Origin: Sulfurovum sp.
Lineage (GTDB): Bacteria > Campylobacterota > Campylobacteria > Campylobacterales > Sulfurovaceae
Assembly (NCBI GenBank): GCA_027068485.1
Contig: JAMOSB010000017.1
Location: 1 to 64,000 of the forward strand
Reading direction: 5' to 3'
DNA: 64,000 bases
Part shown: one piece after another, positions 1 through 6,121 of the stretch
Numbering within the stretch: position 1 is the first letter of the stretch
How the letters are laid out: the number at the start of each line of letters is the position of its first letter
Made by a program: the position numbers and the translations under genes
Notes under the pieces: model-generated
Database searches by the model: none
What the model saw: the letters and a program-made list of their open reading frames with translations, nothing else
Told to the model about the DNA's origin: nothing

Positions 1-90
1 AAATACAGAAATAGAAGAAAAAGATTTGGCTTGAGATTTAATCTAATCTGTGCTTTAGTAAACTTGGATAGAGGTTTTGCGGTTAAATGA
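1..90 (+). CDS. IS5-family transposase, C-terminal fragment (cut by window edge)
   Basis: The first 29 codons read openly to a TGA at 88-90. The peptide contains RKRFGLRFNLI and then NLDRGFAVK, a pattern I associate with the basic C-terminal end of IS5-type DDE transposases. Only this tail is in the window, so catalytic residues and integrity cannot be judged. The stop lies 2 bases before the terminal repeat, the tight packing expected of an insertion sequence. Confidence 0.7.
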   Translation, partial: KYRNRRKRFGLRFNLICALVNLDRGFAVK

Positions 91-110
91 TAGGTTATGC
101 AAGAAGTCTA
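1..110 (+). mobile_element. Right end of an IS5-like insertion sequence (partial)
   Basis: The window starts inside an insertion sequence. Its transposase reading frame ends at 88-90 and is followed at once by the terminal repeat GGTTATGCAAGAAGTC (93-108) and a TA dinucleotide (109-110). The last 13-14 bases recur as both ends of the short element at 1124-1203, which confirms that they are an element terminus. DNA right of 110 is the interrupted RloB-like gene. The left part of the IS lies outside the window, so its length and intactness are unknown. The family call rests on the transposase C-terminus. TA flanks are also seen with IS630-type elements, so the family is likely rather than certain. 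Confidence 0.75.
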
Positions 111-427
111 ATATTGCTATGACAAATCCTCTATTTGAATTTTGGTTATTATTGCATGTAGATGATATTACTAAATATGATAATGAAATTTTATATATTA
201 ATGACTGGATTACATCAAGTAAAAATAGAAGATATATTGATAAGCAACTTTCAAATATATTAGCAAATGGTTATAATAAGAAAAATTTTAATAAAGAAAT
301 CGTAACTAAAGATAATATAGATAGAGCCTTAGAACAGGAAAAATTATTTGAAAATAATATAGAAAAAATTATGGATAATTTAGGTTCTAATATTGGAGAT
401 TTAATTCGTAATATATTTAAAACCTAA
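111..427 (+). pseudogene. RloB-like protein, N-terminally truncated by the IS
   Basis: About 105 codons read through to a TAA at 425-427. The segment MTNPLFEFWLLLHVDD matches the conserved core of RloB/Abi-type proteins (usually S-N-P-x-F-E-x-W-L-L-L-H). RloB proteins are about 200 residues, are often found in restriction-modification or phage-defence loci, and carry a Toprim-like fold in their N-terminal half. Here that half is missing: the IS terminal repeat ends at 110 and RloB-like sequence starts right after it. A TTG at 77 could start a chimeric ORF whose first residues come from the IS end. The gene is very AT-rich. Its stop codon lies inside a possible attC remnant, so it may once have been an integron cassette gene. 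Function is probably lost. Confidence 0.7.
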
Positions 428-441
428 CTCAGCCGTTAGAC
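422..441 (+). repeat. Possible degenerate attC remnant
   Basis: ACCTAAC (422-428) fits the integron R'' box (RYYYAAC), and GTTAGAC (435-441) fits the R' box (GTTRRRY). Only six bases separate them, so the usual hairpin is absent. The RloB-like stop codon lies in the R'' box, as is usual for cassette genes, and the toxin-antitoxin cassette starts directly after R'. It may be an attC site that lost its stem by internal deletion. Two 7-base boxes could also arise by chance. Confidence 0.4.
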
Positions 442-446
442 TCCAT

Positions 447-475
447 TTGAATTTTACAAAAATTTGTAGTATAAT
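447..475 (+). promoter_or_regulatory. Sigma-70-type promoter of the toxin-antitoxin pair
   Basis: TTGAAT (447-452) and TATAAT (470-475) are separated by 17 bases, with the antitoxin start codon 22 bases after the -10 box. An own promoter is expected for a TA cassette that may be inserted far from the integron promoter. Confidence 0.7.
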
Positions 476-498
476 GTATCTACAAAAGGATACATTAT
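471..498 (+). promoter_or_regulatory. Palindromic operator over the -10 box and start codon
   Basis: ATAATGTATC (471-480) and GATACATTAT (489-498) are perfect 10-base inverted repeats separated by 8 bases. They cover the -10 box on one side and the first bases of the antitoxin start codon on the other. Ribbon-helix-helix antitoxins commonly repress their own operon by binding such repeats. Self-repression here is inferred from position and symmetry. Confidence 0.6.
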
Positions 499-724
499 GA
501 AGAAAGCTATAAATATTAGAATGGATGAAACACTTTTAAGTGCTTTAGATTCTTATGCACAAGAACTTGAACGCTCTCGTACTTATATTATTGAAAAAGC
601 GGTAGGTACATATTTTGATACATTAGATGAGATGATTTCAGATAAACGCATAGATGAATTAAAAGCTGGAAAAACTGAAGTATATTCCCTTGAAGAGGTA
701 GCACAAAGACTTGGACTAAACTAA
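497..724 (+). CDS. Ribbon-helix-helix antitoxin (RelB/CopG-like)
   Basis: A 75-residue protein. The N-terminus (KKAINIRMDETLLSALDSYA) has the beta strand plus helix expected of a ribbon-helix-helix DNA-binding domain. The C-terminus, ending EVYSLEEVAQRLGLN, resembles the toxin-binding tails of RelB-like antitoxins. It should bind and neutralise the toxin encoded next and repress the shared promoter. Its stop TAA overlaps the toxin start by one base (TAATG), giving translational coupling with the antitoxin made first. The start ATG lies at the edge of the palindrome 471-498. Family assignment is firm; subfamily is not. Confidence 0.85.
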   Translation: MKKAINIRMDETLLSALDSYAQELERSRTYIIEKAVGTYFDTLDEMISDKRIDELKAGKTEVYSLEEVAQRLGLN

Positions 725-975
725 TGTTTAAAATTATTGTTCCAAAAGCTACTTTTAAAGAGTTAGAAAAAATTGATGCACAAAATCAAAAACTTATCTT
801 TGAAAAAATCAAAGATTTAGAAGTAGGAAATTTTTCAAATGATAAAGCTTTAAAAGGTAAACATAAAGGTAAGTTTAGAAAAAGAGCAGGAAACTATAGA
901 ATTGTGTATTTAAAAGAGAATGATATTTTAGTAATTACTCTCATTAGAATTACTCATAGAAAAGAAGTTTACTAA
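724..975 (+). CDS. RelE/ParE-superfamily toxin
   Basis: An 83-residue protein with the RelE-fold pattern: an N-terminal strand (FKIIVPKATFKEL), two helices, then RKRAGNYRIVY and the C-terminal strand with ITHRKEVY. The order R-x-G-x-Y-R-I-V-Y followed by I-x-H-R-K-x-x-Y is the usual active surface of RelE-type mRNA interferases. ParE-type gyrase poisons share the fold, so the target cannot be fixed from sequence. Length is normal and nothing appears broken. Its stop lies two bases before the attC site, so the pair fills the cassette. Confidence 0.87.
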   Translation: MFKIIVPKATFKELEKIDAQNQKLIFEKIKDLEVGNFSNDKALKGKHKGKFRKRAGNYRIVYLKENDILVITLIRITHRKEVY

Positions 976-977
976 CA

Positions 978-1049
978 GTCTAACAAGTCAGAGTAGCCAA
1001 TACATTACTAACGGCAATGTATTGGCTATCTTCAGCCTCGCCGTTAGAT
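978..1049 (+). repeat. attC: attC recombination site of an integron cassette
   Basis: R'' is GTCTAAC (978-984) and R' is GTTAGAT (1043-1049), complementary at six of seven positions. Between them TAGCCAATACATT (994-1006) and AATGTATTGGCTA (1016-1028) form a perfect 13-bp stem with a 9-base loop. The flanking imperfect segments (985-993 and 1029-1042) fit L'' and L' arms. Total length, box sequences, the central hairpin and position right after a gene's stop codon all match attC sites, which integrases recognise as folded single strands. A rho-independent terminator is unlikely because no T-tract follows. Confidence 0.8.
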
Positions 1050-1063
1050 TACAAAGGAATATA

Positions 1064-1415
1064 TTGACTAAAAATGAAGCAATAAAAAAATAAATGTTTT
1101 AGAGTTAACAGATTTAAGTAATAGACTTCTTGCATAACCAAAAAAATGATAAAATCTCTTAAAAATTATATTGGTTAAGAAATGAAGAATTATGCAAGAA
1201 GTCTAGTATGTAATTTTGATTTTGAAAAAATATTTGGAGAGATTGGAAAAGGTTTTATTCATGTACATCATGTAAAACCATTATCAGAAGTTAACGAGGA
1301 ATATAAAATTAACCCAATTCAAGATTTAAGACCAGTATATCCAAATTGTCATGCTATGATACATAGTAAAAAACCAGCATACAAAATAAAAGATATTAAA
1401 AAGCTAATTGAGTGA
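1064..1415 (+). pseudogene. HNH endonuclease gene, frameshifted and interrupted by a MITE
   Basis: A TTG at 1064 follows an AAAGGA ribosome site and opens a peptide starting TKNEAIKK. This stops at 1091, but a one-base shift in the A7 run (1084-1090) continues as INVLELTDLSN up to the inserted element at 1124-1203. After the element the frame resumes with FDFEKIFGEIGKGF, the HVHHVKPLSE catalytic block and LRPVYPNCHAMIH. These are the hallmarks of McrA-like HNH nucleases, which cut DNA and occur in restriction systems and integron cassettes. The usual CPNC zinc pair reads YPNC, so one ligand is lost. An ATG at 1182 inside the element could start a 77-residue chimera. The gene is most likely dead. 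Confidence 0.75.
1124..1203. mobile_element. 80-bp MITE with IS-matching terminal inverted repeats
   Basis: The ends are exact inverted repeats: GACTTCTTGCATAA (1124-1137) and TTATGCAAGAAGTC (1190-1203). Each side is flanked by TA, consistent with a target duplication (1122-1123, 1204-1205). The same terminus ends the IS at 95-108. The interior has no transposase, so it would have to be moved in trans by that IS. The right part GGTTAAGAAATGAAGAATTA also loosely resembles the last 30 bases of the IS, suggesting an internally deleted copy. It sits inside the HNH nuclease gene. Confidence 0.75.
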
Positions 1416-1668
1416 AAAACTTATAGATATTACAAGAGTTTAGTATATAAAATGTTTTAATGTAACTTTTGATAGGGTTTAATATGCTTTTAATCATATA
1501 GTTATTAGACTGTTCTTCTCATAGTGTATACGATGGTAGTGAATTGATAGGAAATATATAACTGCTACTGCGATACTCAATAAGCAAAAGCTTTCTTTTT
1601 CTCAGATTCATCAATCAATTTATGCTACTATGTCTTCTATTCAATAAGGGGTGGGATAGGAGGTGTGC
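1416..1668. other. AT-rich spacer between accessory patch and core genome
   Basis: No intact gene is visible. An open stretch of 33 codons (1546-1647, plus strand) has coding-like composition (contains NKQKLSFSQIHQSIYA) but no usable start and no family I recognise, so it may be a gene remnant. No attC boxes, terminal repeats or tRNA were found. GC content rises sharply at about 1650, where the transglycosylase gene begins, which marks the edge of the accessory patch. Confidence 0.5.
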
Positions 1669-2652
1669 CTACCGCACCGCTTGGGCGATGAGGTGGATGG
1701 CGAGTCCATAGGTGGTGGCGTTGTTGTAGCGGGTGAGGACGCGGAAGTTGCTACTGCCTAGGTAGAGGTCATCGTGGGTGGTGTTGTGGACTTTGAGGAG
1801 GTAGGCTTTGGATTGGGTGAAGGGCTGTGTCGGCGTGATACCGTGTCTGCGTAGGGTGCTGAGTGGGTAGCGTCGTTTGCGTGAGGGTTTGGGGGATTGG
1901 TGGTAGCGTATGGCGTGGAAGTTGGTCGTTACGGCTGCGGGTAGCCCCTCTCTCCAGCCGTTTTTGTGCATAAAGCGTGCGATGATGCCGATACTATCTT
2001 CTAAGCTCCATGGGTCTTTGACCCCGTCGTGGTTGTAGTCCATCCCATACTTTCTAAAGACAGAAGGAACCTGCTGTACCATCCCCATCGCTCCTGCAAA
2101 TGACCCTTTGAGTCGCTCTATGGTGTAGCCCTGCTCTCGTGCCATCAAAAAGAGGTGCTTGAGCTGAGACTTGAAGAAGCGTTGCATACGGTTGGGGTGA
2201 AAGGCGAGAGTGGTGAGGGCATCGAGGACACTGTAGTCACCACTATACTCCCCAAACTTACTCTCCACACAGATAAACCCTACAATATAGTCAAGGTCGA
2301 CATGGTACTCACGACTCGCACGGCGTAGGGTGCTGTAGTAGTCGTGTTTGAACTGCTTGGCTTTGTGGAGGGTGGTGGCATCGAGGACATGGGCTTTGTA
2401 GCGTTCCCATGAGCCGTTGGTCGAGCCGACTTTATAGCGTCCTGTATAGCGGTCGAGGGTATCACGGTCGAGTTTGGCGTGATGGAGGGTACGACGCAGA
2501 TAGGCACGCTTGAAGTGGTGCTTGGTGACCATCATCGAGATAAAGCGTTGTACCGATGGTTTGGCAAGGAAGTCATGGGGGATAGGGGGTCTATCGTCAT
2601 GGGCAAGAAGGAGTAGGGGAAGCAGAAAGATCAAAAGAACACTACGCATCAT
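1669..2652 (-). CDS. mltB: Membrane-bound lytic transglycosylase, MltB family
   Basis: A 327-residue secreted protein that should cleave peptidoglycan glycan strands to anhydro-muropeptides in the periplasm. It begins with a hydrophobic signal (RSVLLIFLLPLLLLAHD). The transglycosylase domain shows IVGFICVESKFGEYSG, with the catalytic Glu in VESKFG, then GSFAGAMGMVQQVPSVF and the YNHDGVKDPW block, all MltB hallmarks. No lipobox Cys is present, so it may be soluble or held by an uncleaved signal. The start ATG at 2652 follows an AAGGGGG ribosome site and overlaps the upstream CitE-like gene by 11 bases, implying coupling. A longer upstream frame exists but would run over that neighbour. Its stop borders the AT-rich accessory patch. 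Confidence 0.88.
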   Translation of the reverse strand: MMRSVLLIFLLPLLLLAHDDRPPIPHDFLAKPSVQRFISMMVTKHHFKRAYLRRTLHHAKLDRDTLDRYTGRYKVGSTNGSWERYKAHVLDATTLHKAKQFKHDYYSTLRRASREYHVDLDYIVGFICVESKFGEYSGDYSVLDALTTLAFHPNRMQRFFKSQLKHLFLMAREQGYTIERLKGSFAGAMGMVQQVPSVFRKYGMDYNHDGVKDPWSLEDSIGIIARFMHKNGWREGLPAAVTTNFHAIRYHQSPKPSRKRRYPLSTLRRHGITPTQPFTQSKAYLLKVHNTTHDDLYLGSSNFRVLTRYNNATTYGLAIHLIAQAVR

Positions 2653-3586
2653 CGCCCCCTTGGGTGTGTTGGAGTACGAGTAGTGCGTCACGGTAGATCG
2701 GCTCATCGATAAACCCATACACCTCATCCATAAAGCCGTTATTGCCCTCTTTGGCATGGGTTTCAAAGGAGGTTTTGATATGGATCGCACGATCTCGCTC
2801 TCGTGGTGTGACCCCAAAGACGCTGTTGGCGATGGCGACCTGTTTGGGTCCCATACACGCTTTGGTCTCAAACCCCATACGCTTCTCATGCTGACACCAT
2901 GCCAAGAACCCTTCTGTATCGTGATACTCCTGAAACATAAACGAGATAGGGTGTATCCCCGCACGCTTGGCATCGATGAGAAACTTGGAGAGGATATAGT
3001 CGATGGTGGGGTTATGTAGGGTGATAAGGGATTGGGGGAGTCCTAGAGAGGTGAGGAGGTCGAGTATCCCGAGGTTGGCGGTGGTGAGTCGTGGGTCGAA
3101 GCGTAGACTCCCTAGCGACTCAAACGCCTCTTTGGTCTCCAAAGAGATATGAAGCTCTTTGTCTGGTGCGAGAAGGGTGAGGGCTTGGGCGATTTGGGTT
3201 TGGGTCTTGACCTTGGAGAGGCGTATCGCATCAAAGCCAAAGTCATTGAGAAAGCTAATCTCCTCAGCACCTCCCTCCTCAAGGGGATTGGTGCGGACGA
3301 TGATAAAGGAACGACTCTTTTGGAGATGGGAGAGGAAGAGGGCGATGTTGTAGCGTGCCTCTTGTTTGCGTGCAGGGGCGATGGCATCTTCGAGGTTGAG
3401 GGTAATCATATCAGCAGACATCGTGTCGATACGGTTGAGGTGTTTGAGATTGAGTGGGTTGAGCATCATATTGGAGCGAAATCGCTTGGGTGTGGCTCTT
3501 GGCTTGTAGGCTGTGCCAAAGTGCTTGGGGTACGCTTCTAGTGGAAGTTGGTCGATAAAGTCTAGTTTTTCAAAAATCATATACAA
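2642..3586 (-). CDS. HpcH/HpaI aldolase / citrate lyase beta-like protein (CitE-like)
   Basis: A 314-residue TIM-barrel enzyme of the CitE/HpcH superfamily, which makes or breaks C-C bonds in acyl-CoA or keto-acid substrates with a divalent metal. Diagnostic segments are MITLNLEDAIAPARKQEAR (the LEDA motif with metal-site acidic residues), SFIIVRTN, IRLSKVKT and HISLET. Citrate lyase alpha and gamma subunits are not adjacent, so it is not a classical citrate lyase. Stand-alone homologues act on malyl-CoA, citramalyl-CoA or similar, and the substrate here is unknown. The next gene in the operon is the MltB-type transglycosylase, with an 11-base overlap and no obvious functional link. Confidence 0.82.
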   Translation of the reverse strand: MYMIFEKLDFIDQLPLEAYPKHFGTAYKPRATPKRFRSNMMLNPLNLKHLNRIDTMSADMITLNLEDAIAPARKQEARYNIALFLSHLQKSRSFIIVRTNPLEEGGAEEISFLNDFGFDAIRLSKVKTQTQIAQALTLLAPDKELHISLETKEAFESLGSLRFDPRLTTANLGILDLLTSLGLPQSLITLHNPTIDYILSKFLIDAKRAGIHPISFMFQEYHDTEGFLAWCQHEKRMGFETKACMGPKQVAIANSVFGVTPRERDRAIHIKTSFETHAKEGNNGFMDEVYGFIDEPIYRDALLVLQHTQGGDDA

Positions 3587-3627
3587 TCATAGCAAAAATT
3601 TTTAGATAAAAAGAGTAAACTTCCCTT

Positions 3628-3849
3628 ATGGAAAATACAATAGAGTTAGAATTGAAAGATCAGACGGTTGAGAGTCTTCAACTCTTTTCGGATATTTTAA
3701 AAAAAGATATCAACAGGATACTGGAAGAGGCACTAGCACAGTACTTTGAGAGTGAGCAAGCCAAGCTCTTGGAGAACAACCCTCACGATGAGAGTGCCAT
3801 GACAAACCTCGACTATGATGAGTTTTGGGATGGAGTGGAGATTGACTAG
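3628..3849 (+). CDS. Small acidic conserved-type protein, possibly RHH-like
   Basis: A 73-residue protein. The first 45 residues (ENTIELELKDQTVESLQLFS, then KDINRILEEALAQYF) look like a strand followed by two helices, as in ribbon-helix-helix proteins. The C-terminus (NLDYDEFWDGVEID) is strongly acidic and could contact a partner, as antitoxin tails do, but no toxin gene follows. The next gene, a thioredoxin-like protein, starts directly after the stop codon, so the two are co-transcribed. No firm function can be given. The coding call rests on the tight operon arrangement and sensible composition. Confidence 0.6.
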   Translation: MENTIELELKDQTVESLQLFSDILKKDINRILEEALAQYFESEQAKLLENNPHDESAMTNLDYDEFWDGVEID

Positions 3850-4362
3850 ATGCTAAAGTGGAGAGGATGGTCGCCCAAAGCCCTCTTCAAAGAGCTTCTG
3901 AGCTGGGTTGTGGTGATTGCTATACTCAGCAATGTGATGAGCTACCTACGCAAGCCTACGCTACAGAGTGACCAACTCCCCCCTATTGCAGTGACACTGA
4001 TTGATGGTACCCCGTTTGAGAGTCAGCAGTTGGAGGGGCGTCCTTTGGTGCTACACTTCTGGGGGAGCTGGTGTCCTACCTGTCGTATGGAGGCGGGGGT
4101 GATTGAGTCGATCTCCCATGACTACCCACTTCTCTCTATCGCGGTCAACTCAGGGAGTGATAGTGAGATAGCTACCTATATGCAGGAGCATGAGCTAAGC
4201 TTCAAGGTACTCAATGACCGCGAGGGGAGCTGGGCAAAGCGGTTTGATGTCCAAGCGTTTCCGACGACTTTTGTCTATGATGGCAGAGGGAAGTTACGCT
4301 TTAGTGAGGTGGGCTATACCACCACGGCGGGACTATTGGCTAGATTAAAGCTAATAGAGTAG
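3850..4362 (+). CDS. Membrane-anchored thioredoxin-like disulfide oxidoreductase (ScsD/TlpA-like)
   Basis: A 170-residue protein with one N-terminal membrane helix (residues 16-31) and a periplasmic thioredoxin fold. The active site WCPTC (Cys75, Cys78) lies in LHFWGSWCPTCRMEAG. The second signature, cis-Pro in QAFPTTFVYD, is present. It should reduce or rearrange disulfides in envelope proteins, drawing electrons from a DsbD/CcdA-type transporter not seen in this window. Length and motifs resemble ScsD of the copper-tolerance cluster and other TlpA-like proteins. It follows the small protein at 3628-3849 without a gap and precedes phnA by 28 bases. Confidence 0.85.
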   Translation: MLKWRGWSPKALFKELLSWVVVIAILSNVMSYLRKPTLQSDQLPPIAVTLIDGTPFESQQLEGRPLVLHFWGSWCPTCRMEAGVIESISHDYPLLSIAVNSGSDSEIATYMQEHELSFKVLNDREGSWAKRFDVQAFPTTFVYDGRGKLRFSEVGYTTTAGLLARLKLIE

Positions 4363-4390
4363 AATACATAATTATTTCAAAGGAGTCTAA

Positions 4391-4930
4391 ATGAGTATCG
4401 ATCAGGCATTAATGGAGCGAAGTGACAGTAAGTGTGAGTTGTGTGGGAGTACGGAGGCACTTGAGGCCTATAGCGTAGCACCCAAAGAGGATGCGATTGT
4501 GATCTGTGGGAAGTGTCGTGCTTCGATCGAAGAGCCTACTAGTGATGAGAAGCACTGGAACTGTCTGCATGATAGTATGTGGAGTAGTGAGCCTGCAGTA
4601 CAGGTGATGGTCTTTAGACTACTTAGTAAGCTTGGGGCTCAAGATCAGCTCGATATGATGTACCTTGAAGAGGATGTCAGAGCGTGGGCAGAGTCTGGGT
4701 TAGAGGAGGAGAAGAACGAACCTGTACGAGATAGCAACGGCAACCTCCTCCAAGAGGGAGATAGCGTCACCATCATCAAAGATCTCCCCGTCAAAGGAGC
4801 AGGCTTCACCGCCAAGCAGGGAACCACCGTCAAAAACATCCGTATGGCACCCAATGACCCGACCCATATCCAAGGGCGTGTCAATGGTACGATGATCTTC
4901 CTCAAAACAGACTTCCTCAAGAAGCTCTAA
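4391..4930 (+). CDS. phnA: PhnA/YjdM family zinc-ribbon protein
   Basis: A 179-residue protein named after E. coli PhnA/YjdM, whose cellular role is poorly defined; the name does not imply phosphonate use. A zinc ribbon is formed by Cys15, Cys18, Cys39 and Cys42. The C-terminal SH3-like PhnA domain begins around residue 112 (RDSNGNLLQEGDSVTIIKD) and includes KGTTVKNIR-like sequence, here QGTTVKNIRM. An AAAGGAG ribosome site precedes the start. A hairpin just after the stop separates it from the convergent yedI gene. Confidence 0.87.
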   Translation: MSIDQALMERSDSKCELCGSTEALEAYSVAPKEDAIVICGKCRASIEEPTSDEKHWNCLHDSMWSSEPAVQVMVFRLLSKLGAQDQLDMMYLEEDVRAWAESGLEEEKNEPVRDSNGNLLQEGDSVTIIKDLPVKGAGFTAKQGTTVKNIRMAPNDPTHIQGRVNGTMIFLKTDFLKKL

Positions 4931-4934
4931 GCAC

Positions 4935-4958
4935 CAAGAGGGGTGTTAACCCCTCTTG
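4935..4958. terminator. Hairpin between convergent phnA and yedI
   Basis: CAAGAGGGG (4935-4943) pairs with CCCCTCTTG (4950-4958) across a 6-base loop that holds the yedI stop codon. The 9-bp GC-rich stem between convergent genes fits a bidirectional terminator, but neither strand has a clear T-tract. Confidence 0.55.
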
Positions 4959-5800
4959 AGTAGTCTCATGCCCATTAGGGCAATCCCCCCAACCCCTAAT
5001 CCTACGACTAAATCCCCTAATAGCATCGGCATAAAGTCGAGTAGCGCATGAAGTGTGTGTAGGTTGTGTAAGAAGATCCCACCTGCGACTAAGAGCATCG
5101 CAATCGTACCGATGACGGTGAGGGATTGGATAAGCTTGGGGAGTAGACGCACCAAAAACTGCCCAATGGTAGTCCCTACACCCAGACCCCCACTCCGCCG
5201 AATCATGCCATAGCCTACATCATCGATACGCACGAGTAGTGCGACTATCCCATAGACCCCAACAGTTGCTAAGAGTGCGATGAGAGAGACGACGATGATC
5301 TGTACAGGGAGCGTCTGCTCAGTGACGGTACTGAGTGCGATGATGATAATCTCAATCGAGAGGATAAAGTCTGTAATAAGTGCCGATTTGATCTTGCTCT
5401 TCTCTTGGGAGAGGATCATCTCTTTGGAGAGGGGGGTCAGATCTTTGATAGGCTGATGGGGAGTGTGAGGGTAGAAGTACTCATGGATCTTCTCTGCCCC
5501 CTCATACGCTAGATAGACTCCCCCCACCATCAAGATAGGCACAATCGCCCACGGAGCAAACGCACTGAGTAGAAATGCGAAGGGGAGGATGATGAGCTTG
5601 TTGAGGAGTGAGCCTTTGGTGATAGCCCAAAGCACAGGAAGCTCCCGCGAAGCAGAAAACCCCGATGCCTTCTCCGCATTGACCGCGAGATCATCTCCAA
5701 GTATCCCCGCAGTCTTCTGTGTCGCAACTTGACTGACTGTGGAGACATCATCCATCAAAAGAGCAATATCATCAAAAAGTGCAAAAAAACCTGTAGCCAT
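4946..5800 (-). CDS. yedI: YedI / DUF808 family inner-membrane protein
   Basis: A 284-residue multi-spanning membrane protein. The N-terminal LFDDIALLMDDVSTVSQVATQKTAG region (about residues 8-32) followed by GILGDDLAVNAEKASGF is the signature of DUF808/YedI. Several hydrophobic segments follow (about 65-98, 137-195, 232-280). The family is widespread, but no transport substrate or activity is established. It reads toward phnA and shares its terminator hairpin. Upstream lies a spacer with a vapC remnant. Confidence 0.85.
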   Translation of the reverse strand: MATGFFALFDDIALLMDDVSTVSQVATQKTAGILGDDLAVNAEKASGFSASRELPVLWAITKGSLLNKLIILPFAFLLSAFAPWAIVPILMVGGVYLAYEGAEKIHEYFYPHTPHQPIKDLTPLSKEMILSQEKSKIKSALITDFILSIEIIIIALSTVTEQTLPVQIIVVSLIALLATVGVYGIVALLVRIDDVGYGMIRRSGGLGVGTTIGQFLVRLLPKLIQSLTVIGTIAMLLVAGGIFLHNLHTLHALLDFMPMLLGDLVVGLGVGGIALMGMRLLKRG

Positions 5801-5979
5801 ACTAGTATCCTTTATGTTAAAGTGCTATTTTAGCAGGAAAGTGGAGGATTGGCTACTCAGTTGGTGGCATTCCCTAGTTCATCTATGCAACTTACAAATA
5901 CAATTCTATTGAAAATTGCAATGCTCATGGGTCTGTTTGGTTGGTGGGGGAGGAGGGGGAGAAGAAGTTTAGGCTTCTT

Positions 5980-6120
5980 CTATACCAAAGCCAATTTGAT
6001 AATCTCATCATTGGTTTTTAAAATCTTAAAAACTGCTATCTCTTTGGCTATAAAATTTAAATCGCTCTTGTTTTTTGCACCTTGATATAACTCCATTACA
6101 ACAATATCACTCACTCCCTC
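5980..6120 (-). pseudogene. Remnant of a VapC-type PIN-domain toxin
   Basis: On the minus strand 44 codons without stop read SDIVVMELYQGAKNKSDLNF and continue to a TAG at 5980-5982. This matches the middle of VapC toxins, where the second acidic residue of the PIN nuclease (Glu in VVMELYQGA) lies. The N-terminal Asp motif and the C-terminal acidic residues are absent and no VapB gene is adjacent, so it is a relic. The rest of the 5801-6121 spacer holds nothing I can identify beyond a G-rich stretch at 5932-5965. Confidence 0.65.
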
Positions 6121-6121
6121 T

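Larger units (their letters stand above)
436..1043 (+). mobile_element. Integron-like gene cassette carrying a toxin-antitoxin pair
   Basis: These 608 bases run between two G/TTAG junctions, at 435/436 and 1043/1044, the points where integron integrases recombine cassettes. Inside are a promoter, two overlapping genes (antitoxin then toxin) and a terminal attC site, with very little spare DNA. This is the standard layout of a cassette, and toxin-antitoxin pairs with their own promoter are typical of large sedentary integron arrays. The left boundary depends on the weaker site at 422-441. No integrase gene is in the window. Confidence 0.65.

Noticed and set aside
994-1028. attC stem as a rho-independent terminator of the toxin-antitoxin pair
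   Set aside because: The stem has no T-tract and is framed by matching R'' and R' boxes, which fits attC better; it could still weakly terminate transcription.
1-1668. Integron integrase gene
   Set aside because: None of the frames in this patch resembles a tyrosine recombinase; the integrase, if any, is outside the window.
2653-2973. In-frame N-terminal extension of the MltB-type gene (total 434 codons)
   Set aside because: It runs antiphase through the well-supported CitE-like gene; the signal peptide and ribosome site place the start at 2652.
3149-3541. 130-codon plus-strand frame
   Set aside because: It is a shadow of the CitE-like gene on the other strand.
5849-6085. 78-codon plus-strand frame
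   Set aside because: It lies antisense to the vapC relic, has no ribosome site and matches no family.
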